Source of the DNA: Flavobacterium sp. IMCC34852
GTDB taxonomy: Bacteria; Bacteroidota; Bacteroidia; Flavobacteriales; Flavobacteriaceae
Length of the DNA stretch: 64,000 nt
NCBI RefSeq assembly: GCF_030643905.1
Contig: NZ_CP121446.1
Coordinates: forward strand, 744,001-808,000
Reading direction: 5' to 3'
The stretch's first letter is position 1; each line of letters starts with the position of its first letter. Made by a program: the position numbers and the translations under genes. This document shows positions 53,965 to 63,559 of the stretch, piece by piece. The notes under the pieces were generated by a model that was not told the origin of the DNA, made no database searches, and worked only from the letters and a program-made list of their open reading frames with translations.

Positions 53965-55308
53965 ATGGAAATTGCAATCAAACTTTCTCAGTTTTTGCTG
54001 AGCTTATCAATACTAATTATACTTCACGAATTAGGACACTTTATTCCTGCCAAATTATTCAAAACCAGAGTAGAGAAGTTTTATTTGTTTTTTGACATCA
54101 AATACTCCTTATTGAAAAAGAAAATCGGCGAGACGGAATATGGAATCGGTTGGTTGCCCTTAGGCGGTTATGTAAAAATTTCCGGAATGATTGATGAAAG
54201 TATGGATACCGAGCAAATGGCGCAAGAACCACAACCTTGGGAATTTCGTTCTAAACCGGCCTGGCAGCGTTTGATTATCATGTTAGGTGGTGTGACTGTA
54301 AATTTCATTTTGGCTTTTATCATTTACATTGGAATGACTTTTTTTTATGGAGAAAAGTACATCACTAATAGTGAAGTGAAAGATGGTGTTTGGGTGCAGA
54401 ATACAGAATTGGAAAAAGCCGGAATCAAAACGGGAGATAAATTAGTAGCCATTGACGGCAAGGAAATTGTAAAGTTTGAGCCATCTATTAATATGGATGT
54501 TTTAATGGCTAAAACTGTTTTGGTCAGCCGCAACGGGGAAGAGAAGACCATTACACTTCCGAATAACTTCATAGGAAAGTTTATAGATCAAGACAAAAAG
54601 GGATTGATTGCACTTAGAATGCCTTTTGTGGTTGGGGGTTTACAGGATGATTCTCCCAACAAAGAGTTGAAAGCTAAAGATATTTTTGTTTCTATAAACG
54701 GTCAACCAACTAGGTATTTTGATCAGGTGGAGCCAATACTTACTGCTAATAAAGGAAAGCAATTACCGGCGGTTGTGTTGAGAGACCAAAAAGAAACCGC
54801 AATTACAGTTACGGTAAATAAACAAGGGAAATTAGGCGTAGCACTTGGCTCTATTAAAGAAGATAACCTGGAAAAATTAGGATATTATAAATTTAGCACA
54901 GAGACTTTTGGGTTCTTTGAATCCATTCCGGTAGGGATTGATAAGGGTTTTACCCAATTGGGTAATTACTGGAGACAATTGAAGCTTATCTTTAATCCAA
55001 GTACGGGAGCTTATAAAGGAGTAGGTGGATTTGCTGCAATTTATAATGTATTTCCGGATAGTTGGAGTTGGGAAGCTTTTTGGAGTATTACCGCTTTATT
55101 GTCAATTATGTTAGGGGTAATGAATTTATTGCCGATTCCTGCGCTTGATGGAGGTCATGTAATGTTTTTATTATACGAAATGATATCGGGAAAAAAACCA
55201 AGTGACAAGTTCCTGGAGAAGGCGCAATTGGTTGGCTTTGTACTACTTATTTCGCTGTTGTTGTTTGCCAATGGAAATGATATTTACAAGGCAATTGTAG
55301 GGAAGTAA
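53965..55308 (+). CDS. rseP: RIP metalloprotease RseP (site-2 protease)
   Basis: 447 residues, polytopic. Zinc site HELGH at residues 21-25 in the first membrane helix, and the third ligand in the late NLLPIPALDGGH motif. Two PDZ-like domains lie in between (about 130-290; GIKTGDKLVAIDGKEIV is the first). Intramembrane cleavage of membrane regulators such as anti-sigma factors is the known role; no sigma/anti-sigma pair is present in this window. It has its own TACTTTTG box. Confidence 0.96.
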   Translation: MEIAIKLSQFLLSLSILIILHELGHFIPAKLFKTRVEKFYLFFDIKYSLLKKKIGETEYGIGWLPLGGYVKISGMIDESMDTEQMAQEPQPWEFRSKPAWQRLIIMLGGVTVNFILAFIIYIGMTFFYGEKYITNSEVKDGVWVQNTELEKAGIKTGDKLVAIDGKEIVKFEPSINMDVLMAKTVLVSRNGEEKTITLPNNFIGKFIDQDKKGLIALRMPFVVGGLQDDSPNKELKAKDIFVSINGQPTRYFDQVEPILTANKGKQLPAVVLRDQKETAITVTVNKQGKLGVALGSIKEDNLEKLGYYKFSTETFGFFESIPVGIDKGFTQLGNYWRQLKLIFNPSTGAYKGVGGFAAIYNVFPDSWSWEAFWSITALLSIMLGVMNLLPIPALDGGHVMFLLYEMISGKKPSDKFLEKAQLVGFVLLISLLLFANGNDIYKAIVGK

Positions 55309-55336
55309 TATTTTTTGAAATTTTATTCGTTTTTAT

Positions 55337-55366
55337 TTGCAAAAAATAAAATTCGTTCTATCTTTG
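55337..55366 (+). promoter_or_regulatory. Promoter of tRNA-Asn
   Basis: TTG, 19-nt spacer, TATCTTTG ending 25 nt before the tRNA. Confidence 0.65.
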
Positions 55367-55391
55367 CAACCGCTTAAAAGATATAACATCT

Positions 55392-55465
55392 TCCTCCTTA
55401 GCTCAGTTGGTTAGAGCATCTGACTGTTAATCAGAGGGTCCTTGGTTCGAGCCCAAGAGGGGGAG
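55392..55465 (+). tRNA. tRNA-Asn(GTT)
   Basis: 74 nt. Acceptor TCCTCCT/AGGGGGA, D arm with AGCTCAGTTGGTTAGAGC, anticodon stem CTGA/TCAG with loop CTGTTAA (anticodon GTT), T arm CTTGG-TTCGAGC-CCAAG, discriminator G. No CCA encoded. Confidence 0.97.
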
Positions 55466-55472
55466 CAAAACA

Positions 55473-55503
55473 AAAGCCTGATACGAAAGTATCGGGCTTT
55501 TTT
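55473..55503 (+). terminator. Terminator after tRNA-Asn
   Basis: Stem AAAGCCTGATAC/GTATCGGGCTTT with a GAAA loop, then T residues. Confidence 0.9.
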
Positions 55504-55638
55504 GTTTTCAAAAGAATCTTTAATCCATACATTACTATCATCCAAACCAGCTGCTTATAATCATCGTAAATTTTAAGGGATTGAAAATCTTAGTTTTCGG
55601 GCATGTTTAGCCTTGAAAATGACTCTTTTTTTTAAAAC

Positions 55639-55657
55639 TGTATAGTTTTTATATACA
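55639..55657. promoter_or_regulatory. Operator-like dyad, copy 1 (upstream of GH16 gene)
   Basis: TGTATA - GTTTTTA - TATACA, 66 nt before the GH16 start. The 18-mer TGTATAGTTTTTATATAC recurs at 57207-57224. Confidence 0.6.
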
Positions 55658-55723
55658 AATACAATACCCTGTTACCGCAAATCTTTGGTTTATTTGTATT
55701 TAACAAATCAAAAATCAATTAAG

Positions 55724-56875
55724 ATGAAAAAGCTTATAGTAACCTTCCTGTTGTTTTTTTCGATAGCGGCCGGTGCTCAATTCAATTATACCTCAACCGT
55801 AAAATACAGTGATGGTCAATTGGTTGTTAACAAAATAATTTCTTTGAGATTTAATATCAAGTTGGGTTCGGCCACCGGGACTACCGTTTACAGAGAGATG
55901 CAACATCCGCTAACGGATAATCAAGGAAATGTTGTGGTGGCTGTTGGAACAGGTGTTGCAGAATTGGGTAATTTTTCTCAAATCAATTGGGCTCAAGGCA
56001 ATCACTACCTTACCGTAGAATTTTATACCGGTCCGGTTTCTTGTGAGTGGATTAATGTTCCTTTTGGCACGAGTGGTGAGATAGGTCAAATAGTTTCTTA
56101 TTGTGGTGGAGAATATGTTTTCAATTCGTGTAATGTTTTTACTAATTTGGTGTGGTCAGACGAGTTTAACACTAATGGCGCGGTAAGCGCAACTAATTGG
56201 CACCATCAGACCCAGCTTCCCAATGGAAATAGTTGGTACAATGGTGAAGTGCAGCATTATACCAATCGTCAAGTTAATTCAAATGTTAATAACGGGGTTT
56301 TAAGCATAGTGGCCAAAAAGGAGACTTTTACTGATCAAGGACAGACTAAGCAATATACTTCGGCCAGATTGAATTCGAAATTTGCCTTTAAATATGGGCG
56401 AGTTGAGGTACGTGCCAAGTTGCCAACAGGAGCGGGAACATGGCCTGCTATTTGGATGTTGGGGAAAAATATTATTGAACCGGGAGCCTATTGGTCAAGC
56501 ACTCACGGAACAACTTTTTGGCCGGCTTGTGGAGAAGTAGATATTATGGAGCATTGGGGTAATAATCAGAATTATGTTCAAAGCGCCATGCATACGCCTT
56601 CAAGTTTTGGCGGAACGGTTAATATTGGTGGACAAATTGTGTCAACCGCTTCCACTCAATTTCATATTTATACCCTTGAATGGACTTCTGAAAGGATGAC
56701 ATTTAGTGTAGATGGCTTAATACATTATGTTTATAATCCGACCGTTAAAGATGCTAATACATGGCCGTTTGATTCCGATCAGTATATTTTACTAAATGTG
56801 GCTATGCAACCTGCTATTGACCCGCTTTTTACTCAAAGTGCCATGGAAGTGGATTATGTAAGAGTGTATCAATAG
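55724..56875 (+). CDS. Secreted GH16 family beta-glucanase
   Basis: 383 residues from the ATG at 55724, which starts the signal peptide (MKKLIVTFLLFFSIAAGAQ). Residues about 20-125 form a beta domain seen in other Bacteroidota secreted proteins (FNYTSTVKYSDGQ and an early GTGVAELG). The GH16 domain starts at LVWSDEFN, with W-rich WPAIWMLG and the catalytic GEVDIMEHWG: Glu271 (nucleophile), Asp273 and Glu276 (acid/base). The likely substrate is a beta-1,3 or mixed-linkage glucan such as laminarin. There is no T9SS sorting domain, so export may stop at the periplasm. Shares an upstream dyad with the next gene. Confidence 0.95.
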   Translation: MKKLIVTFLLFFSIAAGAQFNYTSTVKYSDGQLVVNKIISLRFNIKLGSATGTTVYREMQHPLTDNQGNVVVAVGTGVAELGNFSQINWAQGNHYLTVEFYTGPVSCEWINVPFGTSGEIGQIVSYCGGEYVFNSCNVFTNLVWSDEFNTNGAVSATNWHHQTQLPNGNSWYNGEVQHYTNRQVNSNVNNGVLSIVAKKETFTDQGQTKQYTSARLNSKFAFKYGRVEVRAKLPTGAGTWPAIWMLGKNIIEPGAYWSSTHGTTFWPACGEVDIMEHWGNNQNYVQSAMHTPSSFGGTVNIGGQIVSTASTQFHIYTLEWTSERMTFSVDGLIHYVYNPTVKDANTWPFDSDQYILLNVAMQPAIDPLFTQSAMEVDYVRVYQ

Positions 56876-56902
56876 TTTTCATATATAATACCTTTTTATT
56901 AA

Positions 56903-56930
56903 ATAACCCAACAGTGATGTTGGGTTATTT
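56903..56930 (+). terminator. Terminator after the GH16 gene
   Basis: Stem ATAACCCAACA/TGTTGGGTTAT with a GTGA loop and TTT. The 412-nt gap 56876-57287 otherwise holds AT-rich sequence and the second dyad. Confidence 0.85.
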
Positions 56931-57206
56931 TGTTTTAAAAAAAGGGAGAGCGTTAAAATAGGATAGGGTTAATCTAAATTGATGATATTAAATTTTTTTT
57001 ACATAAATTTTATTGTATTAATAAAAAATTAGTTATAAAAATCCATTTTTCATTAGTTCAAGTGGTTGTCAAAGTTCGATGCTAATCTTAAATTACCTCT
57101 ACATTAACTTATCATTAACAACGATTTCAGAAAAATCTGATTTGGCAATATTTGCCTGAAGTCTGCATAAACACTCGTTTTAGTGGGGATTTTATTTTTT
57201 GAAAAG

Positions 57207-57225
57207 TGTATAGTTTTTATATACG
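57207..57225. promoter_or_regulatory. Operator-like dyad, copy 2 (upstream of T9SS glycan-binding-type gene)
   Basis: TGTATA - GTTTTTA - TATACG, 62 nt before the ATG. Spacing to the start codon is nearly the same as for copy 1. Confidence 0.6.
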
Positions 57226-57287
57226 CAATCGTTTTCGGTAGTGTTGTCTAATATTATAAGTTTACAACTCAACTAAAAACATATTCA

Positions 57288-60200
57288 ATGAAAAAATTAT
57301 TATTACTATTATTCCTGATGACTATTTCATTGGGACAATCGCAAACCCTTAGGCTGGGTTTTGAACCTGGAGAATCCGGAAATGCTTTCGGACAATTCGG
57401 AGGCATGGATCTTCCTACAGTAGTAACTGGAACAGGTTCTAATACCTCTTCAGTTCTCAGCGTTACAGCTAATCCGACAGGTCAAATCTGGCAAGGCTGT
57501 AATTTTGTATTAACTTCACCTGTTGAGTTAATAGCAACTAAAACAATGACTATTGATGTTCTTTCATCTACACCAATTACCTTTTTATTAAAGGTAAATG
57601 CAGGAGTAGCCGGTGCCCCGGAGGCTGCGGCTCAAGCTTCACACAATGGTGATGGAACATGGCAGACAATTTCTTTTACATTCAATACTTCATTGGATGG
57701 TAAGGCTGTCACTGCAAATGGTGTTTATAACAATATGGTATTACACCCATTTTGGACTGCAGGTCAGACTGTTTTTTCAGGATCGCCTAGTGCAAGATCC
57801 TTTTTTATTGATAATATAAGTGGTCCTGGAGTATCACCTCCACCAAGTAACTGTACAAACGGAATACAAGATGGGACTGAAACCGGTGTAGATTGTGGTG
57901 GAAGTTGTTCACCTTGTCCTCCTCCTGCTCCTGCTGTTGCTGCTCCTGCTCCAACACAAGCTGCAGTTGATGTAATTTCTGTATTTAGCGGTGCTTATAC
58001 TAATGTTGCCGGAACTGAATTCTATCCAAACTGGGGACAAACCACTCAATATGCTCAGTATAGTGCAGCTGGAAACCCAACCTTAAGATATTCGAATTTA
58101 AATTATCAAGGAATTCAATTGGCTACTCCGATTGATGCTTCGACTATGCAAAACTTGCATTTGAATATATGGACTGCAGATTGTGCTTCTTTTCAAGTAT
58201 TCTTAATTAATCAAGGAATTGGAGAACAAGGAATTACTTTAACGCCAACTTTTTCAGGATGGAATACTTATGATATTCCTTTATCATCATACAATACTGT
58301 AAATCCGGCTAATATTGGTCAGTTTAAATTTGTAGGTAACGGAACTGTTTATTTAGACAATCTTTATTTTTGGAAAGCTCCGGCAGGAACTTTCACCTAT
58401 TATGCAGATACAGATAATGATGGTTATGGTGCAGGTCCGGCAGTTTTATTGACTGAACCAGAAGCACCGGCTGGATATTCTGTAAACAATACGGATTGTG
58501 CCCCTACTAATGCTGCCATTAATCCTGGTGCAACTGAGGTTGCCGATACAGTTGATAACGATTGTGATGGAATAATTGACGAAGGTTTTCCTCCTACTAT
58601 ACCTGCACCAACACCTCCAGCGAGAAATGCATGGGATGTGGTATCTATCTTTAGTGGCGCTTATACTAATGTAACTTTAAATGAACTTCCTACTTCATGG
58701 TCACAATTGGCAATTGAACCTTTCTCGGTTGAATCTATTGGCGGAAATGCTACATGGAAATTTGGAGGTGAATTTTTAGGTATGGTTACCAATTATGAGA
58801 ATGGTATCAATTTAACTCAAATGACCACTATGCATATCGATTATTGGACTCCCGATAATAAAGTTATGATAGCCAAAATTGTGAACACCATTGATGGTGT
58901 AACAGAAGGACTTACTATTGTAGAAGATCCAGTTGTAACTGGTACTTGGAGAAGTGTAGATATTCCAATGACTCAATTTGGGGGATCAGTAAATAAATCT
59001 AAAATTACACAGATTTTATTGGACCCACAATTAGGTGGATCTACAGTGTATGTTGATAACCTTTATTTCTATAGACCAGCAACCTCTCAACCATCTCCTA
59101 CGATAACTAACTTTACCGTTCCAAGTAAAGTTATTGGTGATGGACCATTCCAATTAACTGCTCCAACTAGTAATAGTACCGGTGCATTTACTTATACAGT
59201 AACAGGTGCGCCAGGTGTGGCTTCTATAAGCGGAAACACGGTTACCATTTTAGGCGGTGGTAGTACTATTATTACTGCTACTCAAGAAGCTGCAGGTGGT
59301 TTTGGTCCAGGAAGTATTACAGCTTCTTTTGTGGTTTCATTCCCTCCACCAGCTACTGCTGCACCAACCCCAACAGTTCCTGCAGATAGAGTTTTATCTA
59401 TCTTTAGTGACGCTTATACAAATGAAGGTGGTGCTTCTTATCCATACTGGGGACAACCGGGAGGTTATATTGCTCCTGCAGTAGTTCCGGTAGGATCTCC
59501 AAGCAGCAATACATTAAAATTAGATAATTTAACTTATCAAGGAGTTCAATTAGCAGGTACAATAGATGTTTCAACTATGACTACCTTACATTTGGACATT
59601 TGGACACCAAATTGTACAACATTTGATTTCTATTTAATAGATTCAGCTCCGGTTGGTGTTCCACCTGCAGAGCAAGCGGTTTCAGTATCTCCTACACAAA
59701 GTGGATGGAATAGTATTGATATTCCAATGTCATCTTATAACACATTAGCATTAACTGAAGTTCAACAATTTAAGTTTGTTGGTTTACCATCAGGAAGTGT
59801 TGTTTATTTAGATAATATTTACTTTACTAGACCTACCTCTCGTGCAATAGCTCCAACTACAACAGCTGTAATTGACTATTGTAAAGGAGCAGTAGCCACT
59901 CCACTAACAGCTACCGGTTTTGCAGGTAATGCATTGAAATGGTATCTTGTTGGAGGTACTACCACACCAACCTATACACTTTTAACTGGCGGAGCACCAA
60001 CTCCTGCAACAACTACAGTTGCATCTCCATCTAAAAAATATGCAGTATCTCAGGTTTTATCTGATGGAAGTGAAAGTCCAAAAGCAAACATAACCGTTAA
60101 CGTACTTGCTATTCCTGCTACGCCTGGTATTATTTCAGGAACAGTCGCTCAAGGACCATTAGTTGGAACTTCAACATTAGCAACGTATTCTATTGCTCCT

Positions 60201-61700
60201 GTTGTTGGGGCCGTGTCTTATCAATGGACAGTTCCGGCTGGAGTTAATATTGTTGGAGCTAATGACGGAACAAGCATTACGGTTAATTTCTTAAATGTAT
60301 CAGCTGGTGCCGGTTCAATAGGAAATCTTTCTGTAAGAGCGGTAAATTCTAACGGTTGTCCTAGTGTTGCTAAAACATTAGCGTTAACCAAAGCATTACC
60401 AACAGCACCTGCAGGTATCAAAATGTATGATGATGCATTCCCTACTTACTCTGCAACAACCGGACTTCAATTACCAATTACAACTTTTGGTCAATTTATG
60501 GGAACAAACAGAGTTTTAAGATTAACAGCGCCACCGGCTTCTACAGCAACTTCATATGTTTGGGAACTTCCTACAGGAGTTGTTCAATTGAGTGGTGGTA
60601 CTTCAAATGAAATTACAGTTAACTTCTCTGGAGTTACAAGTGCTAATACTTTTAGTTATTACACAACTGCAACGGTTCCGGTTTTGACTCATATTTTAAG
60701 AATTGGAGTGAAATCTAGAAATGGTGTTGGGGATTCTACTACTAATAATACAGCACTTATTAATCCTACTACTACTTCAACAGCTAAATTGTTGACGTTA
60801 AAAGCTACGCTTCCTGCTGCAGTTTCTACTGTAACGGGTCAATTAACAGGAGTTTGTGGTGGAAGTACTTATTCGTATACCATTACGAAGCCTTCGCCTT
60901 TTGCTAGTTCTTATTTAATCACTGCTCCGGCAGGATCAACAGTAACTTCAGCTGGTAATCCATCAAATGCTTCTAATGTTTTATCAACTACTGATTTGAC
61001 TTTCTCAGTAACTTATCCAATTGGATTTGTTGTTAATACTTTAACTACTACTGCAAATAAATCAATTGTGATTGCTTCTGTAAATGGTATTGGAACTGGA
61101 ACTAAAGTAAAAACACTTACTATTTCAACGGCACTAAAAGCGGTAGGAATTGCTACAGGTTCAGCCGGTATAACAACATTTACCAGATGTGCTAATCAAA
61201 CGTTTACTGTTCCAGCTGTTGAAGGTGCAACAAGTTATACTTGGACATCTGCCAATGGAGCGATTATCGTGAGTGGACAAGGAACTACTACTATTGAGGT
61301 TGATTTCTCAGCGGTTTTAGAATCAGTAACGTTAACGAAATTAACAGTTCTTGCCAGCAATGCTTGTGGCGTTAATAGTGCGGTTAAAACAATTAACTTA
61401 ACAAGTACCGCTTGTCCGGCAAGAATGGATGCCTCAGGGGTTACTTCGGAAGTTTCGATTTATCCAAATCCGGCTAAAGATTATTTTACATTAGAATTAA
61501 CTTCTTCTCAAGCAGGTGAAATGTCAATGACAATTTATAACCTAAACGGAAGTTTGATAAGAACTAAAAACATAAAATTGACACAAGGAAACAACTTGAT
61601 TAATGAAGATGTATCTTCATTGGCCAGTGGTATCTATTTTGTACAAGTTTATAGTTCATCGAATGGAGAAACTATAGTTAAAAAATTAGTTAAGGATTAA
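57288..61700 (+). CDS. Large T9SS-exported protein with three CBM-like repeats
   Basis: 1470 residues. Signal peptide 1-18. An N-terminal beta-sandwich (about 20-185) is followed by a Cys-rich linker (NGIQDGTETGVDCGGSC). Three homologous units of about 150 residues come next, starting VISVFSGAYTN, VVSIFSGAYTN and VLSIFSDAYTN, each ending in VYLDNLYF or similar. They look like carbohydrate-binding sandwiches. A MopE-like DNDGYG ... NDCDGIIDEGF calcium-type motif lies between units 1 and 2. Ig-like and PKD-like repeats follow, and a type A T9SS sorting domain ends the protein (IYPNPAKDYFTLEL ... VKKLVKD). No glycosidase motif was seen. Probably captures glucan for the GH16 enzyme encoded upstream. 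Confidence 0.88.
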   Translation: MKKLLLLLFLMTISLGQSQTLRLGFEPGESGNAFGQFGGMDLPTVVTGTGSNTSSVLSVTANPTGQIWQGCNFVLTSPVELIATKTMTIDVLSSTPITFLLKVNAGVAGAPEAAAQASHNGDGTWQTISFTFNTSLDGKAVTANGVYNNMVLHPFWTAGQTVFSGSPSARSFFIDNISGPGVSPPPSNCTNGIQDGTETGVDCGGSCSPCPPPAPAVAAPAPTQAAVDVISVFSGAYTNVAGTEFYPNWGQTTQYAQYSAAGNPTLRYSNLNYQGIQLATPIDASTMQNLHLNIWTADCASFQVFLINQGIGEQGITLTPTFSGWNTYDIPLSSYNTVNPANIGQFKFVGNGTVYLDNLYFWKAPAGTFTYYADTDNDGYGAGPAVLLTEPEAPAGYSVNNTDCAPTNAAINPGATEVADTVDNDCDGIIDEGFPPTIPAPTPPARNAWDVVSIFSGAYTNVTLNELPTSWSQLAIEPFSVESIGGNATWKFGGEFLGMVTNYENGINLTQMTTMHIDYWTPDNKVMIAKIVNTIDGVTEGLTIVEDPVVTGTWRSVDIPMTQFGGSVNKSKITQILLDPQLGGSTVYVDNLYFYRPATSQPSPTITNFTVPSKVIGDGPFQLTAPTSNSTGAFTYTVTGAPGVASISGNTVTILGGGSTIITATQEAAGGFGPGSITASFVVSFPPPATAAPTPTVPADRVLSIFSDAYTNEGGASYPYWGQPGGYIAPAVVPVGSPSSNTLKLDNLTYQGVQLAGTIDVSTMTTLHLDIWTPNCTTFDFYLIDSAPVGVPPAEQAVSVSPTQSGWNSIDIPMSSYNTLALTEVQQFKFVGLPSGSVVYLDNIYFTRPTSRAIAPTTTAVIDYCKGAVATPLTATGFAGNALKWYLVGGTTTPTYTLLTGGAPTPATTTVASPSKKYAVSQVLSDGSESPKANITVNVLAIPATPGIISGTVAQGPLVGTSTLATYSIAPVVGAVSYQWTVPAGVNIVGANDGTSITVNFLNVSAGAGSIGNLSVRAVNSNGCPSVAKTLALTKALPTAPAGIKMYDDAFPTYSATTGLQLPITTFGQFMGTNRVLRLTAPPASTATSYVWELPTGVVQLSGGTSNEITVNFSGVTSANTFSYYTTATVPVLTHILRIGVKSRNGVGDSTTNNTALINPTTTSTAKLLTLKATLPAAVSTVTGQLTGVCGGSTYSYTITKPSPFASSYLITAPAGSTVTSAGNPSNASNVLSTTDLTFSVTYPIGFVVNTLTTTANKSIVIASVNGIGTGTKVKTLTISTALKAVGIATGSAGITTFTRCANQTFTVPAVEGATSYTWTSANGAIIVSGQGTTTIEVDFSAVLESVTLTKLTVLASNACGVNSAVKTINLTSTACPARMDASGVTSEVSIYPNPAKDYFTLELTSSQAGEMSMTIYNLNGSLIRTKNIKLTQGNNLINEDVSSLASGIYFVQVYSSSNGETIVKKLVKD

Positions 61701-61727
61701 TTATTTGTATTGAATTTTTACTTCCTA

Positions 61728-61756
61728 AGAGAGGCCTTTATGGCCTCTCTTTTTTT
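61728..61756. terminator. Terminator between the T9SS gene and umuD
   Basis: Stem AGAGAGGCC/GGCCTCTCT, 5-nt loop, T run. It lies between convergent genes. Confidence 0.9.
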
Positions 61757-61768
61757 ATTAAAGGTTTT

Positions 61769-62197
61769 CTATACAGCCTTAATCACATAAGTCACAATAC
61801 CCCAAACCACTAGTTTGTTGTCATCGGTTACTCTAATCGGTTGAAAGGTCTTGTTTTCGGGCATTAGGTAGAGGGAGTCTTTCTTTACTTTGATTCGCTT
61901 CACCGTGAATTCTCCGTCTATGTGGCAAACGGCAATTTTTCCGTCGGAAGGTTCCAAGCTGCGGTCGATGACCATAATATCGCCATCGTCTATACCGGCG
62001 CCTATCATAGAAGTGCCATCGGCTTTGGCGTAAAAAGTAGCTTCGAAGTTTCGGACCAATACTTTGTCTAAACTAATTTGGGTGCCTTCAAAATCGGCCG
62101 CCGGTGATGGAAATCCCGCTTTGATACCGCCTTCAAAATAGAGGAGCGTTGTCGGGTTTTCGAAATCGGGTTTGAAAAAGGTTAACGGACTTTTCAT
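61769..62197 (-). CDS. umuD: UmuD-like SOS mutagenesis protein (self-cleaving)
   Basis: 142 residues if started at the ATG at 62197, whose ATGA overlaps the umuC stop; an ATG at 62203 is also possible. S24/LexA-type fold: cleavage site Ala27-Gly28 in IKAGFPSPA, catalytic Ser63 in DGTSMIGAG, and Lys100 in FTVKRIK. After RecA-stimulated self-cleavage, UmuD' pairs with UmuC to form translesion polymerase V. The gene lies after umuC, the reverse of the usual umuD-umuC order. Confidence 0.94.
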   Translation of the reverse strand: MKSPLTFFKPDFENPTTLLYFEGGIKAGFPSPAADFEGTQISLDKVLVRNFEATFYAKADGTSMIGAGIDDGDIMVIDRSLEPSDGKIAVCHIDGEFTVKRIKVKKDSLYLMPENKTFQPIRVTDDNKLVVWGIVTYVIKAV

Positions 62198-63459
62198 TGG
62201 CATTTTATGGTCAAGATTTCACGAAAATCGGTGGTGTATTTTTTGGACAAATGCTCTTGCTTCATGGTCCAAGTACGTTCCAAGTTTTGACTGGCGAGTT
62301 TGATTTTGCGCTCGCCGGTTTTTTTATGATAAGCATCCATGATTTCCATAATTTTAATGTGCTTCGGATTTTCTTCCTCAAACAAATGGAACTGCTTTTG
62401 GTTTTCGGGAATGATATTGGTTACAATCACGCCTGCTTTTTTATAAATTTCGCCTTCTTCAAAAACTTCTTTCAGCATTTTTATTGCCAAATTACTTATT
62501 GTGATAGAAGAGTTGCTGGCAAACGGCAACGTTTCCATTTTGTAGAAGTTGTAGCGCGGTCGGTCTACCTTGTACTTGTCTTTTCTTAAATACAATATCA
62601 CACCATGGCAACACGAATTTTGTTTGCGGAGCTTTTCGGCACAAACCATGGCAAAGGTCGAGACGCGTTCTTTCATGGCATCGAGCGTACTGATGTTACC
62701 GGCAAAGCTTCGGGTGATGGCAATATTTTTTTTATCTTTGGGTTCTTCCAGTTCTAGTACCGATTGGCCTTCGAGTTCATATTTCAACCGCAAACCCACT
62801 ACGCCCATCGTACTTTTGATATAGCCTTCATGTTGTGGTAAAGTAAAATCGTAAGCCGTATTGATGTTTCTTGTTTTCATCTTTTTGGTCAGGCGAAACC
62901 CAATACCCCAAACGTCTTCAATTTTGGTCCATTTCAGCGCTTTTAAGCGTTTTTCTTCCGAGTCAATTATATAGACGCCTTGGGTTCTTTCGGGGAACTT
63001 ACGGGCGATTTTATTGGCAACTTTGGAAAGTGCTTTGGTTTCGGCAAAACCCACTGATACGGGAATGCTCAGCCATTTCATAATGCGACTTTTCATTTGT
63101 AACCCGTAGTCGTGAAAATTGGTCACTGCAACACCGTCAAAATTCATAAACGCTTCGTCTATGCTATACGGTTCTACGTGTGGCGTAAAGCCTTCCAATA
63201 TTTTCATGACGCGATGACTCATATCGCCATACAAAGGATAATTAGAGGAAAAGACCTGTATGTTTTTGTCTTTGAGTTCTTGTCGCACTTTGAATTCGGG
63301 CGCGCCCATCGCAATGCCTAGCGCCTTGGCTTCATCGCTTCGGGATATGATACAACCGTCGTTGTTAGACAAAATCACTATAGGTTTTCCAACCAAATGC
63401 GGCTGAAAAACTCTCTCGCAAGAAGCATAGAAATTATTACAATCGACTAAAGCATACAT
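62194..63459 (-). CDS. umuC: Y-family DNA polymerase V subunit UmuC
   Basis: 421 residues. Y-family catalytic core: ALVDCNNFYASCERVF (first Asp), VILSNNDGCIISRSDEAK, and YSIDEAFMNF with the catalytic Asp-Glu. It continues with the HhH thumb (IEDVWGIGFRLTKKM) and the little-finger domain, then the UmuC-specific C-terminal part. Translesion synthesis with UmuD'. First gene of a two-gene operon, overlapping umuD by 4 nt. The sequence before it holds a terminator for the upstream gene; no clear LexA-type box was recognised. Confidence 0.96.
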   Translation of the reverse strand: MYALVDCNNFYASCERVFQPHLVGKPIVILSNNDGCIISRSDEAKALGIAMGAPEFKVRQELKDKNIQVFSSNYPLYGDMSHRVMKILEGFTPHVEPYSIDEAFMNFDGVAVTNFHDYGLQMKSRIMKWLSIPVSVGFAETKALSKVANKIARKFPERTQGVYIIDSEEKRLKALKWTKIEDVWGIGFRLTKKMKTRNINTAYDFTLPQHEGYIKSTMGVVGLRLKYELEGQSVLELEEPKDKKNIAITRSFAGNISTLDAMKERVSTFAMVCAEKLRKQNSCCHGVILYLRKDKYKVDRPRYNFYKMETLPFASNSSITISNLAIKMLKEVFEEGEIYKKAGVIVTNIIPENQKQFHLFEEENPKHIKIMEIMDAYHKKTGERKIKLASQNLERTWTMKQEHLSKKYTTDFREILTIKCQ

Positions 63460-63523
63460 GGTATAAAATTAAGGATTTTGTAGTGGAACAAAAGTTAATT
63501 TTGCCGATTGTTGATAATAAAAA

Positions 63524-63547
63524 ACCATCAGTATCGTTTTTGATGGT
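63524..63547 (-). terminator. Terminator of the membrane-protein gene at the right edge
   Basis: Stem ACCATCA/TGATGGT, with a T run on the minus-strand side. Confidence 0.8.
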
Positions 63548-63559
63548 GTAAGATTCAGC

